64,000 nucleotides of DNA, from positions 207,059-271,058 of the forward strand of contig DASXYL010000008.1 in the NCBI GenBank assembly GCA_036502575.1, given 5' to 3'. Positions 34,504 to 42,867 of the stretch are shown here, one piece after another. The notes under the pieces were generated by a model. The model saw nothing but the letters and a program-made list of their open reading frames with translations. It was not told the origin of the DNA and searched no databases. The translations under genes were made by a program, and so were the position numbers. The DNA is from DASXRA01 sp036502575 (lineage in GTDB: Bacteria; Actinomycetota; Actinomycetes; Mycobacteriales; Jatrophihabitantaceae). How positions within the stretch are numbered: position 1 is the first letter of the stretch; every line of letters begins with the position of its first letter.

Positions 34504-34619
34504 CGTCGAATCCTCTCGGGGCTCGTCGAGGCCAGGCCAGGCCAGGCCCGACCCGACCATAGTTCGCACTATGGCGCGGTCGGCGCCCCGTGCGCGCCGA
34601 CCGCAATGTGCGATGCAAT

Positions 34620-34634
34620 CATAGCTAAGATAGC
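34620..34634 (+). promoter_or_regulatory. CATAGCTAAGATAGC promoter/operator element
   Basis: Contains TAAGATAGC (34626-34634), 38 nt before the GlcD-like start. The same 9-mer occurs at 19506-19514, and inverted at 46814-46822. CATAGC and GATAGC form a close direct repeat. Confidence 0.45.
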
Positions 34635-34672
34635 AGCGTTAGTGCTGAAATCACGATGAAGGGAAGGCGCCG

Positions 34673-36073
34673 GTGGCCAAAATCCCGCTCACGACACCGG
34701 ACGTCCGGGCCGACGTCGTCGCGGCTATCGGCGCCGACGCGGTCGTCACCGATGATGACATCGCTGTTGAGTACGGCATCGACGAATCCCTGCACGCCGA
34801 ACCGATCCGGCCGTTGCTGGTGGCCCGGCCGTCGGATACCGAGCAGGTGACCGCGGTGGTGCGGATGGCCGCCGAACACGGTGTGCCGGTCACCGCGCGG
34901 GGCGCCGGGACCGGGCTGTCCGGGGCGAGTATCCCCTTACCGGGCGGGATCGTGATCTCGTTCGAGCGAATGGCCGCTCTGCTCGAGATCGACGACGCCA
35001 GCCACGTCGCCGTCGTGCAGCCCGGGCTCACCCTGGCCGAACTCGACACTGCAACAGCTCGGCACGGCCTGGTGTTTCCCGTGTTCCCGGGCACCGATGC
35101 CGCAACGCTCGGCGGCAACATCGCCACCAACGCCGGAGGCATGCGCGCGGTCAAGTACGGGGTGACCCGCCATCAGGTCCTGGGGATCGAGGCGGTCACC
35201 GGCACCGGCGACGTCATCCGCAGCGGCGGCCGGTTCGTCAAGAACACCACCGGGTACGACCTGACCCAGTTGATCGTCGGATCCGAGGGCACGTTGGCGC
35301 TGGTCACCGAAGCCACGCTCCGGTTGCATCCGCGGCTGACGCAGCGCGCCACCGTCCTGGCGCCGTTCACCAGTGTCGACGCGGTGGCGGCCGCGATCCC
35401 CGACGTCGTCGCTTCCGGCGTACAGCCGATGATCCTCGAGTACATAGACCGTTCGACGATGAAGGGACTGCTGCGCCAGAACGACCTGGCGCTGGGCGTC
35501 CCGGACCAGGTGGTCGCGGTGACCGAGGCCTACCTGGTCGTCGTGCTCGAGGCCAGGACCGAGCAGCGCCTTGAGGAGGATGTCGCCGACGTCGCCGGCC
35601 AGCTGTCCCGCGCGGGCGCGGAGGACGTGTATGTCCTGCTGGCCGGGCAGGGCGCGGAGTTGCTCGCCGCGCGCGAGAACGCGTTCTGGTTGGTGAAGGC
35701 CGCGGGCGCCGACGACCTCATCGACATGGTGGTCCCGCGCAACCGCATCCCCGAGTACCTGCGTCAGGTGCAGCGACTGGCTGACGAGCACGGTTCGAGG
35801 ATCTACGGATGTGGCCACGCGGGCGACGGGAACATCCACTTCTCCGTCTACGAGCCCGATGAGGGACGCCGCACGAGCGTGCTGCAGGCCATCTTCGCCA
35901 TGGGGATGGCGATGGGCGGAACGATCTCCGGCGAGCACGGAATCGGTCGGGCCAAGAAGCGCTACTACCAGGAACTCGAAGACCCGACGAAGATCGCGCT
36001 GCAACGGCGGATCAAGGCCGCCTTCGACCCGGCCGGCATCCTGAACCCCGGCTGCATCTTCGACCCGGCCTGA
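34673..36073 (+). CDS. FAD-binding (GlcD/D-lactate dehydrogenase type) oxidase
   Basis: 466 residues, VAO/PCMH flavoprotein: VPVTARGAGTGLSGASIPL and PVFPGTDAATLGGNIATNAGG bind FAD, KYGVTRHQVLGIEAVTGTG, VGSEGTLALVTEATLRLHP, and a C-terminal FAD-oxidase_C domain ending GEHGIGRAKKRYY and FDPAGILNPGCIF with the HGIG and NPG landmarks. Oxidises a 2-hydroxy acid to the 2-oxo acid. GTG start after AAGGGAAGG. No iron-sulphur (GlcF) subunit is adjacent. Its place in the island suggests a 2-hydroxyacid made during degradation. Confidence 0.94.
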   Translation: MAKIPLTTPDVRADVVAAIGADAVVTDDDIAVEYGIDESLHAEPIRPLLVARPSDTEQVTAVVRMAAEHGVPVTARGAGTGLSGASIPLPGGIVISFERMAALLEIDDASHVAVVQPGLTLAELDTATARHGLVFPVFPGTDAATLGGNIATNAGGMRAVKYGVTRHQVLGIEAVTGTGDVIRSGGRFVKNTTGYDLTQLIVGSEGTLALVTEATLRLHPRLTQRATVLAPFTSVDAVAAAIPDVVASGVQPMILEYIDRSTMKGLLRQNDLALGVPDQVVAVTEAYLVVVLEARTEQRLEEDVADVAGQLSRAGAEDVYVLLAGQGAELLAARENAFWLVKAAGADDLIDMVVPRNRIPEYLRQVQRLADEHGSRIYGCGHAGDGNIHFSVYEPDEGRRTSVLQAIFAMGMAMGGTISGEHGIGRAKKRYYQELEDPTKIALQRRIKAAFDPAGILNPGCIFDPA

Positions 36074-36081
36074 CGTCTGCC

Positions 36082-36888
36082 TCAGGTGGCCTGTATCTCG
36101 GCGCCGACGACGGTGAAGGCCACCGAGCAGCGGAACGCCCCGAGGATCTCGACCGGCCGCAGCTGCGCGAGCTCCTCGAACTCGGACTCGTAGAACTCGA
36201 GGTCGCCCCGACCCGTCCACACGTCGGCCACGGCAAAGTCGGTGACGACGTTGCGCGCGAGGTCGTGCACGAGCGGTTCGCCGCCGGCCAGGTCGGGCAC
36301 CAGCCGGGTGTGCCACACCGGCAGTCGCAGGGCCTTGGGGACGAATCCGGGATCGGCCGGTGCCTGCAAGGTGACGGCGCCACGAGCCAGTTGGCGGTCG
36401 AGCGACGACACCTGGCCGACGAACCTCGAGCCCGGTTCGACCCGGGGCCCGCCCCAACCGACCGACACCGCCTTGGTCATCGACACGGTGCCGAACTTCT
36501 TGGGGAATCCCTGGATGTGGCCCCGCGCTAACGACAGGTCGTTGTCGACCCAGATGTAGGGCACGCGCGCCGCGCTCCGCCCGTCGAGCCGAACCTGAAC
36601 CGCGACGTAGGCCTCCTTGTACTGGCCGCGCGCCGGATCCGCAGCGATGCGCGGATCCTCGTCGGCGGCGGAGGACCAGTCGCAGAACACGAACGACGCC
36701 GACCCGTCGCCGACCGGCTCGAGTGGTTCTGGCAGCACCGCCGCCACCGCGTCAGGGTCGGCTCGGAAGTCGATCCCGATCGCGTCCCCCGAGAAGTGCC
36801 ACGGCGGCCGCGGGACGAGCGATGCCCGGCCGCAGGGTGAAAGCGGCAGACTCCACCCTTGCAAGCGGTGCGTCGCATCGCCGGCCAT
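36082..36888 (-). CDS. Acetoacetate decarboxylase family protein
   Basis: 268 residues. ADC-like fold: AIGIDFRADPDAVAAVLPEP, YKEAYVAVQVRLDG, YIWVDNDLSLARGHIQGFPKKFG, WHTRLVPDLAGG. GFPKKFG corresponds to the Schiff-base lysine segment of acetoacetate decarboxylase. The family also includes aldolase-dehydratases, so decarboxylation of a beta-keto acid is probable but not certain. ATG (36886-36888) shares its A with the stop of the epimerase gene (TGATG), so the pair is coupled. Confidence 0.88.
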   Translation of the reverse strand: MAGDATHRLQGWSLPLSPCGRASLVPRPPWHFSGDAIGIDFRADPDAVAAVLPEPLEPVGDGSASFVFCDWSSAADEDPRIAADPARGQYKEAYVAVQVRLDGRSAARVPYIWVDNDLSLARGHIQGFPKKFGTVSMTKAVSVGWGGPRVEPGSRFVGQVSSLDRQLARGAVTLQAPADPGFVPKALRLPVWHTRLVPDLAGGEPLVHDLARNVVTDFAVADVWTGRGDLEFYESEFEELAQLRPVEILGAFRCSVAFTVVGAEIQAT

Positions 36889-37988
36889 CAGATGCGGGTG
36901 GTCGGACGGACGTAGCGGGTGCCCGGACCGGCGTAGGACTTGCCGTAGCCGGGCAGTTCGTCGTAACCGAGGTCGGGCGGCTCGGCGATCGCCGCCCGCC
37001 ACCAACCGACGAGTCGATCCTCGGCGGCGTAGTCGAACGGATCCTGCAATGCGGTCTCCTCGTAGCCGCCGAGCTCGGGACGATTCTCGACCAGCCAGCG
37101 CGCAGCGAGCCGTACCGCGCGGCGCGCCGGCACGACGTCGCGATAGCCCAGCCGATCCCGAAGCTTGGCGGTGTCGACCATCCGATGCGTGGTGCGGTAA
37201 TTCATCATGAGCGGCCGGGCCGGTACGGCCAGATCGGCCGGCATCGACACGAGTTCCCACTCGTGACCGAGTTCGTCGGTGATGATCTCGACGACCTGCC
37301 GCACGGTGAGCTTCTCGTCGTCACCACAGTTGAAGATCTCGCCCTTGGCGGCATCCGGCCGGTCCACCGCCGACAACAGCGCGTGCGCGAGGTTGTCCAC
37401 GTACCCGAACGGGATCAGGCTCAGGCCGTCGTCCGGAAGGACGATGAACGGGCGCCGGTCGAGAATCCGTCGGACGACGCACCACTCCCGGGGGGCGAGC
37501 TGACGAGGCCCGTAGACGTACGGATAGCGGAAGTGCGTCGCGGTCGGATGGGCGTCGAAGAGCAGCTGCTCGGTCCGTCCGATGCGGTAGCTCTTTCCGT
37601 CGTCCGCCCCGATCGCCAGCTCGGCGTCCTCGCGGGTCGGCACCGGAAGCCCCGGGGGGCTGTGCACGGCCGGATCGAAGAAGCCGCGATAGACCGGGGC
37701 GCCGCCGATCGACAGCAGATGCCCGACGCGTCCGCGGAAGACCGCAGCGATACTGCGAAGACGACCGTAGCTGGCAACGACGACGTCGAACGTTCGACCG
37801 TCCAGAGCGTCGCGCAGCCCGTCCTCGCTGAACACGTCGCCGTGCACGTGCTGAAACCGAGCAACGTCGGCCACCTCGTGCCGGCCCGAATGCAGAAGGG
37901 TGACATCGAAACCGCGCTCGTCCAGGCCGCGGGCGATCGCCGGCCCGGTCGGTCCCGTGCCGCCGATGAGCAGCGCGGACTTTGTCAT
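36888..37988 (-). CDS. NAD-dependent epimerase/dehydratase (extended SDR), YxxxR variant
   Basis: 366 residues. N-terminal LLIGGTGPTGPAIARGL nucleotide loop, VVVASYGRLRSI, GAPVYRGFFDP, then KSYRIGRTEQLLFDA where extended SDRs have YxxxK. Lys is replaced by Arg here, which may weaken or alter dehydrogenase activity. RYPYVYGPRQLAPREW and FGYVDNLAHALLSA are normal for the family. It is coupled to the ADC-like gene. The divergent ligase at 38202 shares a 213-bp promoter region with it. The substrate could be a hydroxy- or keto-acid derivative. Confidence 0.88.
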   Translation of the reverse strand: MTKSALLIGGTGPTGPAIARGLDERGFDVTLLHSGRHEVADVARFQHVHGDVFSEDGLRDALDGRTFDVVVASYGRLRSIAAVFRGRVGHLLSIGGAPVYRGFFDPAVHSPPGLPVPTREDAELAIGADDGKSYRIGRTEQLLFDAHPTATHFRYPYVYGPRQLAPREWCVVRRILDRRPFIVLPDDGLSLIPFGYVDNLAHALLSAVDRPDAAKGEIFNCGDDEKLTVRQVVEIITDELGHEWELVSMPADLAVPARPLMMNYRTTHRMVDTAKLRDRLGYRDVVPARRAVRLAARWLVENRPELGGYEETALQDPFDYAAEDRLVGWWRAAIAEPPDLGYDELPGYGKSYAGPGTRYVRPTTRI

Positions 37989-38057
37989 GTCGGCTGCCTC
38001 CGTTCCCTCGACGACGCCGGCGCCAATGGGCCTGCAGTGATCCGGCCTACAGCCGCT

Positions 38058-38083
38058 GTTCTGTCTATCAATGCTAAGATAAC
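38058..38083 (+). promoter_or_regulatory. TAAGATAAC promoter-like element in divergent region
   Basis: CTATCAATGCTAAGATAAC: a GATA/TATC inverted pair and TAAGAT as a possible -10, in the 213-bp gap between the epimerase and ligase genes. The remainder of the gap (to 38201) shows no gene. Confidence 0.35.
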
Positions 38084-38201
38084 GTTCTTGTTGCTGGAGT
38101 CAACCAAGCTCCTTCTCGCCGGTCGCGGCGCCCGCAGGTGGGCCCGCCCTAGTAGTAGCTATTTCTGCCATGGACCGCTTTCGGAGTGACGAGGTCAGCC
38201 G

Positions 38202-39767
38202 GTGAACGCACTCGACCCACCGACGCCTTCAGCCCGCGTGGAAGGCGAGCCCGCCACCCTGTACTACCTTCTCGACGGGCTGCCCTTCGCCGATAGCACC
38301 GACGTGGTCGTATCCGAGAACGGCCGGCTCAGCCTGGGCGAACTCCGCGCGTGCGCCGGCGCCCTGGCCACGTCGCTGCGCGAGGCCGGCGTCGCGCCAG
38401 GGCACCCGGTCGGCAATCTCGTGGCACCGGGACCGTCCAGCATCGTGGTCATGTTCGCGGTGTGGGCGGTCGGGGCGGTGTACGTTCCGATCAATCGGCG
38501 TTACACGTCCGGTGAGATCTCCTCCCTGCTGGCCGAGACACCGGTGGCCCTGATCGTCGGCGCGCCGCTCGACCTCGACGCACACGAGATCCCGATCGGC
38601 ATCGTGGAACACGACTACCCGCTGTCCCGTTCCGCCGTCCGCGTGCCCGCGGATCCGACTACCCCGCGCTACGACCCCGACGTCGCGCTCGTGCTGCGGA
38701 CATCAGGAACGACGGGCCGACCCAAGGCGGTGCTTCTCCGGCACTCCGGCACCCTCGATGCCCTGGACGCCAGCCTCGCGAAGCTTCGGCCGTCGCGGCG
38801 CCCCCGTCCCGCTGACGCCCGGCGACATCGGATGAGCCTGATCCCGCTCTCGCTCGCGCTGTGGGCCGGCATATTCAACGTGCTGTTCACGTTCCGCTCC
38901 GGTTCCGGGATCGTGCTTCTCGACCCGTTCACACCGGCCGGGTTCGCCCACGCGGTGCGCGAACACGAAATGACGTCGACCGTTCTCCCACCGGCCATGA
39001 TCACGATGATCACGGACGCGGACGACGTCGACGACCTGACCCCGCTTCGCTTCGTTCGATCCATCACCGCTCCCCTGTCGCCGGACGTGGCCCGCCAGTT
39101 CCACGAACGGTTCGGCGTCTTCATCCTCAACTGCTACGGCCAGACCGAGCTCGGCGGCGAGGTGGTCGGCTGGACCAGCCAGGACGTCCGCGATTTCGGT
39201 CTCGACAAGCTCGGCGCCGCCGGACGGGCCTACGACCAGGTCGATCTCCGGATCCGCGACGAGCACGGATCCGATGCATCGATCGGCGAGTTGGGCGAGA
39301 TCTACGTGCGCTCACCGTTCCGCATGCGCGGCTACGCATTCTCCAGCGGAGATATCGACGGCTCCGGCGAAGACCGGTTCGTCGACGGCTACCTGCGTAC
39401 GGGCGACATCGGGCGCGTCGACGACGACGGCTTCCTGTGGGTGCTGGGGCGGGTCAGCGACATGATCAACCGCGGCGGCCTGAAGATCTACCCCGACGAG
39501 GTGGAGGAAGCGCTGCGCGGCCACCCTTCGGTACGGGACGCCGGCGTGGCGGGCGTGCCCGACCGCCGGCTCGGCGAGGTGCCGCACGCGTGGCTCGTGA
39601 CGACCGGCGATCTGGATCCGGACGAGCTGCGAGCGTGGTGCCGGCAGCATCTCGCCCCGTACAAGGTGCCGACGGGATTCACGCGAATCGACCGTCTCCC
39701 CCGGTCGGACGTCGGGAAGCTGCTCCGGCATGACCTGGCGACAGGGTTTCGAGCGACGAACGCCTAG
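38202..39767 (+). CDS. AMP-dependent acyl-CoA synthetase/ligase
   Basis: 521 residues. ANL enzyme: VLRTSGTTGRPKAVLLRHSG (A3), NCYGQTELGGEVVGW (A5), LRTGDIGRVDDDGFLWVLGR (A7/A8), MINRGGLKIYPDEVEEAL, and LPRSDVGKLLRHDL with the catalytic Lys. Activates an organic acid to its CoA ester at the cost of ATP. GTG start with GAGG 7 nt upstream. Its TAG overlaps the TAG of the convergent crotonase gene in CTAG (39764-39767). Confidence 0.94.
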   Translation: MNALDPPTPSARVEGEPATLYYLLDGLPFADSTDVVVSENGRLSLGELRACAGALATSLREAGVAPGHPVGNLVAPGPSSIVVMFAVWAVGAVYVPINRRYTSGEISSLLAETPVALIVGAPLDLDAHEIPIGIVEHDYPLSRSAVRVPADPTTPRYDPDVALVLRTSGTTGRPKAVLLRHSGTLDALDASLAKLRPSRRPRPADARRHRMSLIPLSLALWAGIFNVLFTFRSGSGIVLLDPFTPAGFAHAVREHEMTSTVLPPAMITMITDADDVDDLTPLRFVRSITAPLSPDVARQFHERFGVFILNCYGQTELGGEVVGWTSQDVRDFGLDKLGAAGRAYDQVDLRIRDEHGSDASIGELGEIYVRSPFRMRGYAFSSGDIDGSGEDRFVDGYLRTGDIGRVDDDGFLWVLGRVSDMINRGGLKIYPDEVEEALRGHPSVRDAGVAGVPDRRLGEVPHAWLVTTGDLDPDELRAWCRQHLAPYKVPTGFTRIDRLPRSDVGKLLRHDLATGFRATNA

Positions 39768-40546
39768 CTGGTGCGCGACGTCAGCTTCTCGCGCAGCGCC
39801 CGCACGCCCTCGGCGAACGCGGGACGGCCCATCGACCACTGCTGCGCGACCTGTTCGAGGTCGATCGCCATTCGCTCGTGCGTGATCCCCTGACTGGCGA
39901 CGAGTGACGCCTTCGTCCGGCGCACCAGTTCGGGCGATCGGCCGGCCACCCGGGTGGCGAGTGCCCGCACGGTCGCAACCAGCTCGTCGTCGCCGACGGC
40001 CCGCCACACCAGGCCGATCCGCTCGGCGTGCTCCGCGGAGACACTCTCGCCGAGGATGACCATGGCGGTCGCTGCCTGCGTCCCGACCAGACGCTGCAGG
40101 CGCCACAGATGGCCGCCACCGGGATGGATCCCGATGTCGAGGAACCGCGGATCGAATCGGGCCGACATTCCGGCCACGATGACATCGCAGGCCAGCGCGA
40201 AGTTCACTCCGGCGCCCACGGCCGGCCCGTTCACCGCGGCGATCACCGGAACCGGCAATGCCGCCAACCCGCGGAACCCGCGATACAGCACCTCCAACGG
40301 CTGGTCCCGCCCGGTCAGTGAGTCGATGTCTCCGCCGGCTGAGAACGTCGATCCCGCCCCGGTGAGGACAGCCACCCGGATCTTCGAGTTGCCGGCGATC
40401 TCTTCGCACACGTCGGCGAGCGCGACGCTCAACGGCGCCGACACGCAGTTGCGCCGCGCCGGGTCGTTCAACGTGATCCACGCAATATCGTCGGCGACGT
40501 CGACCACGACCAAACCGTCGGCCGCTGCGATTGGACTGTCGGCCAT
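39764..40546 (-). CDS. Enoyl-CoA hydratase/isomerase family protein
   Basis: 260 residues: IAWITLNDPARRNCVSAPL, FSAGGDIDSLTGRD, PVIAAVNGPAVGAGVN, RFDPRFLDIGIHPGGGH. The first catalytic Glu is Asn (GAGVN) and the second site reads DPRFLDIG, so the reaction may differ from hydration. It is expressed from the 66-bp repeat directly upstream (40554-40619), which reads into its AGAAAGG leader. A second copy of that repeat lies next to the GntR gene, so this crotonase is a likely GntR target (inference). Confidence 0.92.
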   Translation of the reverse strand: MADSPIAAADGLVVVDVADDIAWITLNDPARRNCVSAPLSVALADVCEEIAGNSKIRVAVLTGAGSTFSAGGDIDSLTGRDQPLEVLYRGFRGLAALPVPVIAAVNGPAVGAGVNFALACDVIVAGMSARFDPRFLDIGIHPGGGHLWRLQRLVGTQAATAMVILGESVSAEHAERIGLVWRAVGDDELVATVRALATRVAGRSPELVRRTKASLVASQGITHERMAIDLEQVAQQWSMGRPAFAEGVRALREKLTSRTS

Positions 40547-40553
40547 CCAGGCG

Positions 40554-40619
40554 CCTTTCTCGTATTAATATAAAGTTAGCTCCGATAGAGGATGAAGCAA
40601 AGATAGCCCAACCGCCGCG
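40554..40619. repeat. 66-bp direct repeat, copy 1
   Basis: 65 of 66 bases identical to 42764-42829 and in the same orientation; the only difference is C versus T at 40608/42818. It begins in the ribosome-site region of the crotonase gene (CCTTTCT), contains the AT-rich core GTATTAATATAAAG and the pair GATAGA/GATAGC 18 nt apart. It works as the crotonase promoter region here. Confidence 0.9.
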
Positions 40620-40663
40620 GGGGCTGCACGGACGGAATTTTCGGCAAGTGGCCGCCACGGCGA

Positions 40664-41251
40664 TCACCGACCGCACCGACTGGGTGGACTGAGCCCGTCG
40701 ACGATGACGTTGACCAGTCGCTGCACCGCGGCGTCCCGGTCACGGTCAGCGGGCACGGCGTCCACCATGGCGTTCACCATCGCCATGACCGCCGTCAGAT
40801 CCGCGGGCCGGAGGTCCGGACGCAGTTCGCCATCGGCCTGTGCTCGCCGCAATGGTGGCGCCAGCACGCCGATCAGCATGCGACCGTACCGTCGCTGGTC
40901 GCGGAGCGGCAGTTCGTGGATGAGGGCGACGAGCGGGCGCATCGTCGCCTGCGTGGACAGCACCCAGTGCAGCAGGTCCCGGAAACAACGACGCTCGCCC
41001 TCGGCCGCGCCGACGACGCTCCGCAATGCATCGAGATTCTGCGCCGCGACGGCGAGCGCGAGCACGTGCCGGTTAGGGAAGTGCCGGTACACGGTGGCTC
41101 GCCCGACGCCGGCCCTGCGGGCGATCTCGTCCAGCGGCACGACGTCGGGGCAGTCCGCGAACGCCTTGTCGGCCACCCGAAGGATGGCTTCCCGGTTCCG
41201 GCGGGCGTCGCTACGTCGCGGTGTCAGCACTCGTGCCGACACCTGCGCCAT
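40664..41251 (-). CDS. TetR family transcriptional regulator
   Basis: 195 residues. HTH at about residues 15-62: RNREAILRVADKAFADCPDVV, LDEIARRAGVGRATVYRHFPNRHVL. C-terminal domain belongs to the SBD-like helical ligand type (TQATMRPLVALIHELPLRDQRR). It is divergent from the secreted SGNH hydrolase at 41365 with a 113-bp gap, and lies inside the segment flanked by the 66-bp repeats. The hydrolase is its most likely target. No clear palindrome was found in the gap. Confidence 0.92.
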   Translation of the reverse strand: MAQVSARVLTPRRSDARRNREAILRVADKAFADCPDVVPLDEIARRAGVGRATVYRHFPNRHVLALAVAAQNLDALRSVVGAAEGERRCFRDLLHWVLSTQATMRPLVALIHELPLRDQRRYGRMLIGVLAPPLRRAQADGELRPDLRPADLTAVMAMVNAMVDAVPADRDRDAAVQRLVNVIVDGLSPPSRCGR

Positions 41252-41364
41252 TGCTGCTGCGACACCGGACGAGATTACCCATACCTAGTGAGATCAGCCA
41301 CCCATTCTCAATCTCGGTTCGCCTCCTTACGCTCCAGATCCACGAGGTGAACTAGGAGGTTCAC

Positions 41365-42681
41365 GTGAGGCTCTCACGGTCGATCGCAACACCGCTCGTG
41401 CTCACAACGGTCCTGCTCGGCGTTCTCGCACCGGGCGCGGGTAACTCACTGGCGGCCACGAGCATCGGCGACGACTGTGCCGGAAGTGGCTGGGTCGCGA
41501 GTTGGGGGGCCAGCCCGACCGACTCCGGAGTCCCATTGGACGCGACCGGATTCCCGACTCCGCAACTGCTGGCGAACCAATCGCTGCGGATGGTCGTCAC
41601 CCCTCATCTCGGCGGCTCGTCGTTGCGGGTCCATCTGTCCAATCGCTTCGGCAGTGCCGCCGTGACATTCGGCCGCGTCACGATCGGAAAGCAGACCAGC
41701 GGCGCGGCGGTCGGGCCGATGGTCTCCGTCCGGTTCGGCGGCGCCCCGTCGGTGACGATTCCGGCCGGGGCCGATGTGGTGAGTGATCCGGTCGCCTTCA
41801 CCTTCTCGGCGTTCGATCCGCTCGCAATCAGCATGTTCGTACCGGGCTACCAGACGGCACCGACCAAACACTGGAACGCCAATGCCACGTCGTACTACTC
41901 ACTGCCCCTGAGCGGCGACCACACCCGCGACAATGCTGGTTTCAGCTATGTCGGCCGAACAGGTAGCTGGCTCTACGTCGACGGCCTCGACGTACTCGCA
42001 CCCGCAGCGACCCGGTCGGTGGTGGCGTTCGGTGATTCCATCACCGACGGTTTCGTCTCGCTGACCCCCCTGAGCCTTCCCGCGGACGGCTCGGTCGCGA
42101 ACACGAACGGGCGTTACCCAGACGACCTCCAGCGCCGACTGAACAGCGCCGGGATTCCGGTCTCGGTCATCAACGCCGGAATCGGCGGCAACCAACTGCT
42201 GACCGACGGCGAGCCGTTGCAGACCGGGCTCAGCGGCCGGCAACGCTTCGACGAGGACGCGCTGCGCCAGGCCGGCGTCAGCGGCGTGCTGCTGCTGGAA
42301 GGTATCAATGACCTCGGACTGTCCAGCCGCACGCCCGAGGAGATCATCGCCGGTTACACGCAACTGATCGATCAGTCTCATGCGGCGGGCGTACGGATCT
42401 GGCTGGGCACGATCACTCCCGCGGCCAATTCCATTGTGGACGGAACTCTTGCCGCGCCCGACAGCGAACAGTATCGGCAGCAGATCAACACCTGGATACG
42501 CGGCCAGCACCTCGCCGACGGATTCGTCGACTTCGATGCCGCGTTGCGCGATCCCGCCGATCCGTCCACCTTGCTGCCGGCGTACGCCTCGGTGGACAAC
42601 CTGCACCCCAACCTGGCCGGCTACCAGGCGATGGCCAATGCCGTCGACCTCGGCCTGCTCGCCTCGACCGCCTGCCGTTAG
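41365..42681 (+). CDS. Secreted SGNH/GDSL-type hydrolase
   Basis: 438 residues. N-terminal Sec signal of about 31 residues (MRLSRSIATPLVLTTVLLGV, cleavage after LAA inferred). Catalytic blocks: VVAFGDSITDG (Ser), INAGIGGNQLL (Gly/oxyanion), LEGINDLGLS (Asn) and SVDNLHPNLAGY (Asp/His). The about 190 residues before block I form a beta-rich domain typical of actinobacterial SGNH esterases. It probably hydrolyses an extracellular ester and could release an acid or alcohol for the island. GTG start with AGGAGG 5 nt upstream. Confidence 0.93.
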   Translation: MRLSRSIATPLVLTTVLLGVLAPGAGNSLAATSIGDDCAGSGWVASWGASPTDSGVPLDATGFPTPQLLANQSLRMVVTPHLGGSSLRVHLSNRFGSAAVTFGRVTIGKQTSGAAVGPMVSVRFGGAPSVTIPAGADVVSDPVAFTFSAFDPLAISMFVPGYQTAPTKHWNANATSYYSLPLSGDHTRDNAGFSYVGRTGSWLYVDGLDVLAPAATRSVVAFGDSITDGFVSLTPLSLPADGSVANTNGRYPDDLQRRLNSAGIPVSVINAGIGGNQLLTDGEPLQTGLSGRQRFDEDALRQAGVSGVLLLEGINDLGLSSRTPEEIIAGYTQLIDQSHAAGVRIWLGTITPAANSIVDGTLAAPDSEQYRQQINTWIRGQHLADGFVDFDAALRDPADPSTLLPAYASVDNLHPNLAGYQAMANAVDLGLLASTACR

Positions 42682-42763
42682 CTGCTCAACGGGCCGAAAA
42701 TACCGGCCAGGAGCTGTTCCCAGGCCGAACCGCGCTCGGCGAGGCCGAGGTCCTCGATGAGCA
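42678..42763 (-). pseudogene. Thiolase remnant (28 codons) abutting the second repeat
   Basis: The minus strand reads VLIEDLGLAERGSAWEQLLAG, then 7 more residues and TAA. This matches ILMEELGFAERGTAWKEVLAG of the thiolase at 449-1642, about residues 290-310. The fragment lies between the SGNH stop and repeat copy 2. By chance an AGAAAGG from the repeat precedes a GTG at its start, so a 28-residue peptide could be translated. It has no catalytic residue and is best read as a deletion scar of a lost thiolase gene. Confidence 0.75.
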
Positions 42764-42829
42764 CCTTTCTCGTATTAATATAAAGTTAGCTCCGATAGAG
42801 GATGAAGCAAAGATAGCTCAACCGCCGCG
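42764..42829. repeat. 66-bp direct repeat, copy 2
   Basis: Near-identical to 40554-40619. On the plus strand it precedes the GntR gene; on the minus strand it faces the thiolase remnant. It carries AAGATAGC at 42807-42814. The arrangement suggests the original divergent control region of GntR and a catabolic gene, later duplicated. Confidence 0.9.
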
Positions 42830-42867
42830 CTAGAGTGGACCGTCCCTCCGAGCTGAAGGAGCGCGCG

